Positions 60,876-64,000 of a stretch of DNA of 64,000 nt are shown in pieces. Source of the DNA: CADCTM01 sp049671305 (lineage in GTDB: Bacteria > Cyanobacteriota > Cyanobacteriia > Cyanobacteriales > Coleofasciculaceae); assembly GCA_049671305.1 (NCBI GenBank), contig JBATUR010000044.1:50271-114270 (forward strand), written 5' to 3'. The notes under the pieces are model-generated. The model ran no database searches. It saw only the letters and a program-made list of their open reading frames with translations, and had not been told where the DNA came from. Both the position numbers and the translations under genes were made by a program. Every line of letters starts with the position of its first letter. Position 1 is the stretch's first letter.

Positions 60876-60997
60876 ATAAATTTATCACACTGTTGTTGAT
60901 GAATGGCTTCTAACTCTGGTCATCTAATCCGCTACATCAACTGAGGTCAAGCCGAGTCTGCAACAAATGAAACATTACAGTTCAAAAGGAACCCAAC

Positions 60998-61690
60998 ATG
61001 GCAACCATCAAACGCTTCATCAAAGCAATCAAAGACTACTACACATCAGGTCAGACTGGAGATATCGCGTTTCTCAAATTTGAGATATTTGGGATGAGTG
61101 CCAATCCCGATGTTGTGGCTCAAATGCAAGACCTCGCAGGCTACTACCCCAGCATTGATCTTGAAGAACTTCGTCAGCTTCCTGAAGGCACATTGGGCTA
61201 TGAATACGCCCAGCATATGCTGAAAAACGGGATTCAACCGTTAGAAATCAGTGCCGATTTGCGGGAAGAAGCCGATCGCAGTCCGTTTGCGCTACGCTAC
61301 ACCGTTACTCATGACATCTTTCATGTGCTACTAGGATTTGACACTAGTTATGCAGGTGAAATGGGTGTAGCAGCATTCACGACCGCCCAAGACTACAGCA
61401 AGCTTCTCAACGCCTTTCAGCCTGTGATGACATTTCTCTATCAGCTGATTTTTCGCGCTCAAAGTCAGCAGATGCGTGCCAATATTCGCAGAGGCAAAGC
61501 GCTTGGTGAGCAGGCAGAATGCTTGTTGAGCTATCGATTTGAAGAAGACTGGACACGTGCGATCGAGGATATTCGCGCTGAATTAGGACTGATTTTAGAC
61601 GATTCTTCTTCAAAGACACTACACAAACCCACGGATAAAGCAGTTGTAAGTATGACTAAAGGTCAGCCCCAACAAACTATCGCAGCTTAA
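60998..61690 (+). CDS. Coq4-family protein, copy 1
   Basis: A 230-residue protein of the Coq4 family. The defining metal motif HDxxH-x11-E is intact: THDIFHVLLGFDTSYAGE (His105, Asp106, His109, Glu121). LPEGTLGYEYAQHMLKNG at about 61-78 matches the family's N-terminal helix, and YRFEEDWTRAIEDIRAELGL closes it. Coq4 in mitochondria acts in ubiquinone synthesis; a Nostoc relative was crystallised with a geranylgeranyl phosphate, from my memory of the structure literature. Cyanobacteria make no ubiquinone, so another isoprenoid or lipid is the likely substrate. AAAAGGAACCCAAC precedes the ATG, and two tandem TetR sites lie upstream. Confidence 0.92.
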   Translation: MATIKRFIKAIKDYYTSGQTGDIAFLKFEIFGMSANPDVVAQMQDLAGYYPSIDLEELRQLPEGTLGYEYAQHMLKNGIQPLEISADLREEADRSPFALRYTVTHDIFHVLLGFDTSYAGEMGVAAFTTAQDYSKLLNAFQPVMTFLYQLIFRAQSQQMRANIRRGKALGEQAECLLSYRFEEDWTRAIEDIRAELGLILDDSSSKTLHKPTDKAVVSMTKGQPQQTIAA

Positions 61691-61801
61691 AGTTCGAGTA
61701 GCAATACCATCAATACATTTTCTATCTCAGTGTAGAAATCTGCGTAGATGGCACAATTGCCGAAGATAATTTTGAGCCAAACAATTGAGAGATTACTGAT
61801 T

Positions 61802-62134
61802 ATGACTTTACAAAACTACTCTACAAATCGAAAAGTATTGTTTGCTTTTCCGCTCTTGGTGACGTTCACTAGCCTATTTTTAGTAGCCTCACCAGCTAGG
61901 GCAGATCGTAGAGATGTTCGTCAAGAGATTCGTCGAGCTATTAGGAGCGAAATCCGAGATGATAGACGGGATGATCTTCGAGAATCCATTTGCAGAAATG
62001 ATAGATGGGAAAGTAGAAGAAACAGGTGGGAAAAGCAAAGAAAATGTGAACGGGCAGAAAGGATAGACCAATTTAGAGATGCAACTCGACGTGGAAGAAA
62101 TATACGTCGGATTCGCAGCGAAATCAGGAGATAA
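61802..62134 (+). CDS. Secreted Arg-rich protein
   Basis: A 110-residue protein. A Sec signal (VLFAFPLLVTFTSLFLVASP, cut after ARA, about residue 34) is followed by 76 residues of which 27 are Arg and 17 Asp or Glu (DRRDVRQEIRRAIRSEIRDD, RRNRWEKQRKCERAERI). Two Cys may form a disulphide. The repeating Arg-x-Ile-Arg-ser-Glu-Ile-Arg phase suggests a long charged helix. I do not recognise a family; nucleic acid, phosphate-rich lipid or polysaccharide binding is possible. I prefer ATG 61802 to 61748, because a signal peptide then begins the protein. It sits between the two Coq4 genes, probably in the same transcript. Confidence 0.75.
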   Translation: MTLQNYSTNRKVLFAFPLLVTFTSLFLVASPARADRRDVRQEIRRAIRSEIRDDRRDDLRESICRNDRWESRRNRWEKQRKCERAERIDQFRDATRRGRNIRRIRSEIRR

Positions 62135-62299
62135 AAGACGATTTTATCGCGGTTATTCCAGAATCATAGCTGCTTGAATAAAAGTCGGCGGTGACCGTGA
62201 GCTTAATTCATAATTACTCTCACCTAAAATACGTCATCAACTGTGATTAAAACGGCAGTATTACAAGTCAAATAAACGTTTCAAGAGGTAACTATCATC

Positions 62300-62974
62300 A
62301 TGGCAACTATCAATCGCTTCATCAAAGCAACCAAAGACTATTTCACCAAAGGGGAAGCAGGAGACGCTGCGCTGCTCGAATCTGAACTGTACGGATGGGG
62401 GACAAATCCTGACCTGCTGGTGCAACTACAGGACGTTGCAGGTTACTATCCCCAGATTGATTTAGCACAACTGAGTCAACTTCCTGAAGGCACATTGGGC
62501 TATGAGTATGCCCAGCATATGCTCAAAAACGGGATTCAACCCTTAGAAATCAGCGACGATTTGCGGGAAGAAGCCGAGCATCATCCGTTCGCACTGAGAT
62601 ATACCGTTACCCACGACATCTTTCATATTTTGCTGGGATTTGATACCAGCTATCCCGGTGAAATAGGTGTCTTCGGGTTTACGGTCGGTCAAAACTATAC
62701 CAAAGCACTGAATCTAGTTTATCCCTTCATCAAGTTGATTTTTTTGGTGATTAAGCCGATGCAAGCTAAGGCAATTTTTGCCAGTGCCCGCAGAGGTGAG
62801 GAACTGGGTAAACAGGCAGGCTGTTTGCTGGCATATCGATTTGAAGAAAATTGGGTACGTGCGATCGCTGATATTCGTGCTGAATTAGGGCTAATTTTAG
62901 AAGACGAGCAGCTTGAAAGACAACCTAATCAAGCAAGAGCCAAAGTTTTATCCCAAGAAGGCATTGCCGTTTAG
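62300..62974 (+). CDS. Coq4-family protein, copy 2
   Basis: A 224-residue paralogue of the protein at 60998. Both share MATI-RFIKA at the start, LPEGTLGYEYAQHMLKNGIQ (identical), and THDIFH-LLGFDTSY-GE with His105, Asp106, His109 and Glu121 at the same positions. They differ mainly at about 125-180, where this copy is more hydrophobic (VYPFIKLIFLVIKPMQAKA) than the first, perhaps shaping a different lipid pocket or membrane contact. TTCAAGAGGTAACTATCATC precedes the ATG. The pair most likely arose by duplication and may form a heterodimer. Confidence 0.92.
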   Translation: MATINRFIKATKDYFTKGEAGDAALLESELYGWGTNPDLLVQLQDVAGYYPQIDLAQLSQLPEGTLGYEYAQHMLKNGIQPLEISDDLREEAEHHPFALRYTVTHDIFHILLGFDTSYPGEIGVFGFTVGQNYTKALNLVYPFIKLIFLVIKPMQAKAIFASARRGEELGKQAGCLLAYRFEENWVRAIADIRAELGLILEDEQLERQPNQARAKVLSQEGIAV

Positions 62975-63035
62975 CACTTCTTTAATAGACTGCAGACAAA
63001 CATCATAACCACAATTTAACTAAAAAAGACATCTC

Positions 63036-63782
63036 ATGATTGAGTACAAAAACAACCCTAACAACAACATTGTTGAACTCACCGTTGAAGGCAAAATTAC
63101 CGAAGCAGATTTGGATCAAGTCGTTGCTCAGATCAAGGCTGATATTGAGAAGCACGGCAAACTACGGATGCTAGAGGAGATCCAAAGCTTCGAGGGCATC
63201 GATCCGATTACCCTCTGGAAAGATGCTCAGTTTGGGCTGAACCATGTAGGCGATTTCACGCACGCTGCGGTGGTTGCAGACGCTGAATGGGTACGCACTA
63301 TTTCTGCTGCTGCGGACAACATTTTGTCTGCCAAGGTGAAAGCCTTTGAGCGATCGCACATTGAGGACGCCCGTGCATGGCTATTGACTGAACCTGTGGA
63401 AATATCTTCATCCACCGACAAGCCAGGGCTGGAATACAAGAACAATGAATATAACAATATTGTCGAGATTGTTGTGGAAGGCAAGATCACCGCAGCAGAT
63501 TTTGACCGCATCGTTCCCCAGATTAAAGCCGACTTCGCAAAGCACGGAAAACTAAAGGTTCTAGAAGAAATCCGCAGCTTTGAGGGCGCAGACCCTATGG
63601 CACTTTGGCAAGATATGCAGCAGGCGCACATGGTGAAAGACATGACCCATGTAGCAATTGTGGCAGATGTCAAATGGATGCGAACGATTGCTGAAGCTGT
63701 CGGTGCTGTCTTTCCTTTTGAAGTGAAAGTTTTTGAACGATCTCAAATCGCAGAAGCCAGAGAATGGCTAATCAATAGCTAG
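63036..63782 (+). CDS. Tandem SpoIIAA-like (STAS-type) protein
   Basis: A 248-residue protein made of two similar domains. Domain 1 (about 1-118): IEYKNNPNNNIVELTVEGKI, LRMLEEIQSFEGIDPITLWK, HAAVVADAEWVRTIS, VKAFERSHIEDARAWL. Domain 2 (about 130-248): LEYKNNEYNNIVEIVVEGKI, LKVLEEIRSFEGADPMALWQ, HVAIVADVKWMRTIA, VKVFERSQIAEAREWL. This is the SpoIIAA-like family, with a STAS-like fold that can carry hydrophobic ligands or bind partner proteins. It follows the second Coq4 gene by 61 nt in the same direction. The link with Coq4 and P450 suggests lipid transfer rather than sporulation control. Confidence 0.88.
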   Translation: MIEYKNNPNNNIVELTVEGKITEADLDQVVAQIKADIEKHGKLRMLEEIQSFEGIDPITLWKDAQFGLNHVGDFTHAAVVADAEWVRTISAAADNILSAKVKAFERSHIEDARAWLLTEPVEISSSTDKPGLEYKNNEYNNIVEIVVEGKITAADFDRIVPQIKADFAKHGKLKVLEEIRSFEGADPMALWQDMQQAHMVKDMTHVAIVADVKWMRTIAEAVGAVFPFEVKVFERSQIAEAREWLINS

Positions 63783-63873
63783 CGCTACTAGCTCAAAACC
63801 CGATCTAGACAGCATCTGCCGTCTGTTACTAATCACCTATTTCAATCTATCTACCAACAAAAGGAAATAAATT

Positions 63874-64000
63874 ATGACAACCACACAGACATTCAGCAAC
63901 CTGCAAATGCCTCCTGACTTAACTTCAAAAGAGTTTGCTAGTAACAAGTATGAATACTACAAATGGATGCGTCAGGAAGCACCTGTTGCTCGCTGCAAGT
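63874..64000 (+). CDS. Start of a cytochrome P450 (cut by window edge)
   Basis: The first 42 codons of a gene that runs off the window. The sequence NLQMPPDLTSKEFASNKYEY, then YYKWMRQEAPVAR, matches the N-terminus of soluble bacterial P450s, where a D-P-Y-x-Y-Y-x-W-M-R-x-x-A-P-V pattern is usual. The haem region is outside, so the call rests on the N-terminus only. AAAGGAAATAAATT precedes ATG 63874. It is 91 nt past the SpoIIAA-like gene in the same direction, so it probably belongs to the Coq4 unit. Confidence 0.75.
   Translation, partial: MTTTQTFSNLQMPPDLTSKEFASNKYEYYKWMRQEAPVARCK

Noticed and set aside
1..64000. GCGATCGC octamers as local regulatory sites
   Set aside because: They are spread inside and between genes across the window, as expected for the cyanobacterial HIP1 sequence, and do not mark particular promoters.

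Overview
The window is chromosomal-type cyanobacterial DNA. The octamer GCGATCGC (HIP1) recurs throughout. Many genes belong to families that are mostly or only cyanobacterial (DUF1400 hydrolase, DUF1816, Trp-rich TIGR02450, SpoIIAA-like, DUF1499, several Uma2/DUF820 copies), and the LexA box is of the cyanobacterial type. I cannot name the genus. No tRNA, rRNA, CRISPR array or complete transposon was seen.

Layout. 1-9.8 kb: mostly minus-strand genes. These are the tail of a membrane protein, a ferredoxin-MBL hydrolase, a membrane glycosyltransferase, a peptidoglycan amidase, an NDH-2 dehydrogenase, the scar of a deleted ABC exporter operon, a DUF1501/DUF1800 pair and small membrane proteins. 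10.3-12.6 kb: a compact type II restriction-modification cassette with a controller protein and a textbook C-box. 12.8-23.5 kb: Uma2, an orphan NACHT-type C-terminal tail, lysS, a GNAT, lexA with its own LexA box, argF, a DUF1400 hydrolase, DUF1963, truB and DUF1499. 23.6-33.8 kb: a large multi-PAS sensor kinase, an S9 peptidase, palindromic repeats, a rhomboid protease, small proteins, an S8 subtilase-like protein and rpe. 33.8-39.9 kb: a DUF433/DUF5615 toxin-antitoxin pair, a serpin, Uma2, pgeF and an M23 peptidase. 40-48.7 kb: a two-component pair, two exported proteins, and a co-oriented membrane set (HAD phosphatase, MscS, DUF389, metallophosphoesterase).

49-64 kb: the most interesting part. 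A TetR regulator precedes an RND pump (adaptor + permease). A MacB/FtsX-type ABC exporter (ATPase, permease, HlyD adaptor) follows. Next comes a group with two Coq4-family proteins, an Arg-rich secreted protein, a tandem SpoIIAA-like protein and the start of a cytochrome P450. The palindrome TGACT-N4-AGTCA sits at the promoter of tetR and twice in tandem at the promoter of the Coq4 group, each time one base after a -10 box that follows a -35 by 17 bp. A near-match lies ahead of the ABC exporter. The three transcription units therefore look like one TetR regulon that couples two exporters to a Coq4/P450 module likely acting on a lipid or isoprenoid-type molecule. The ABC exporter genes have visibly higher G+C than the RND genes, which suggests separate acquisition.
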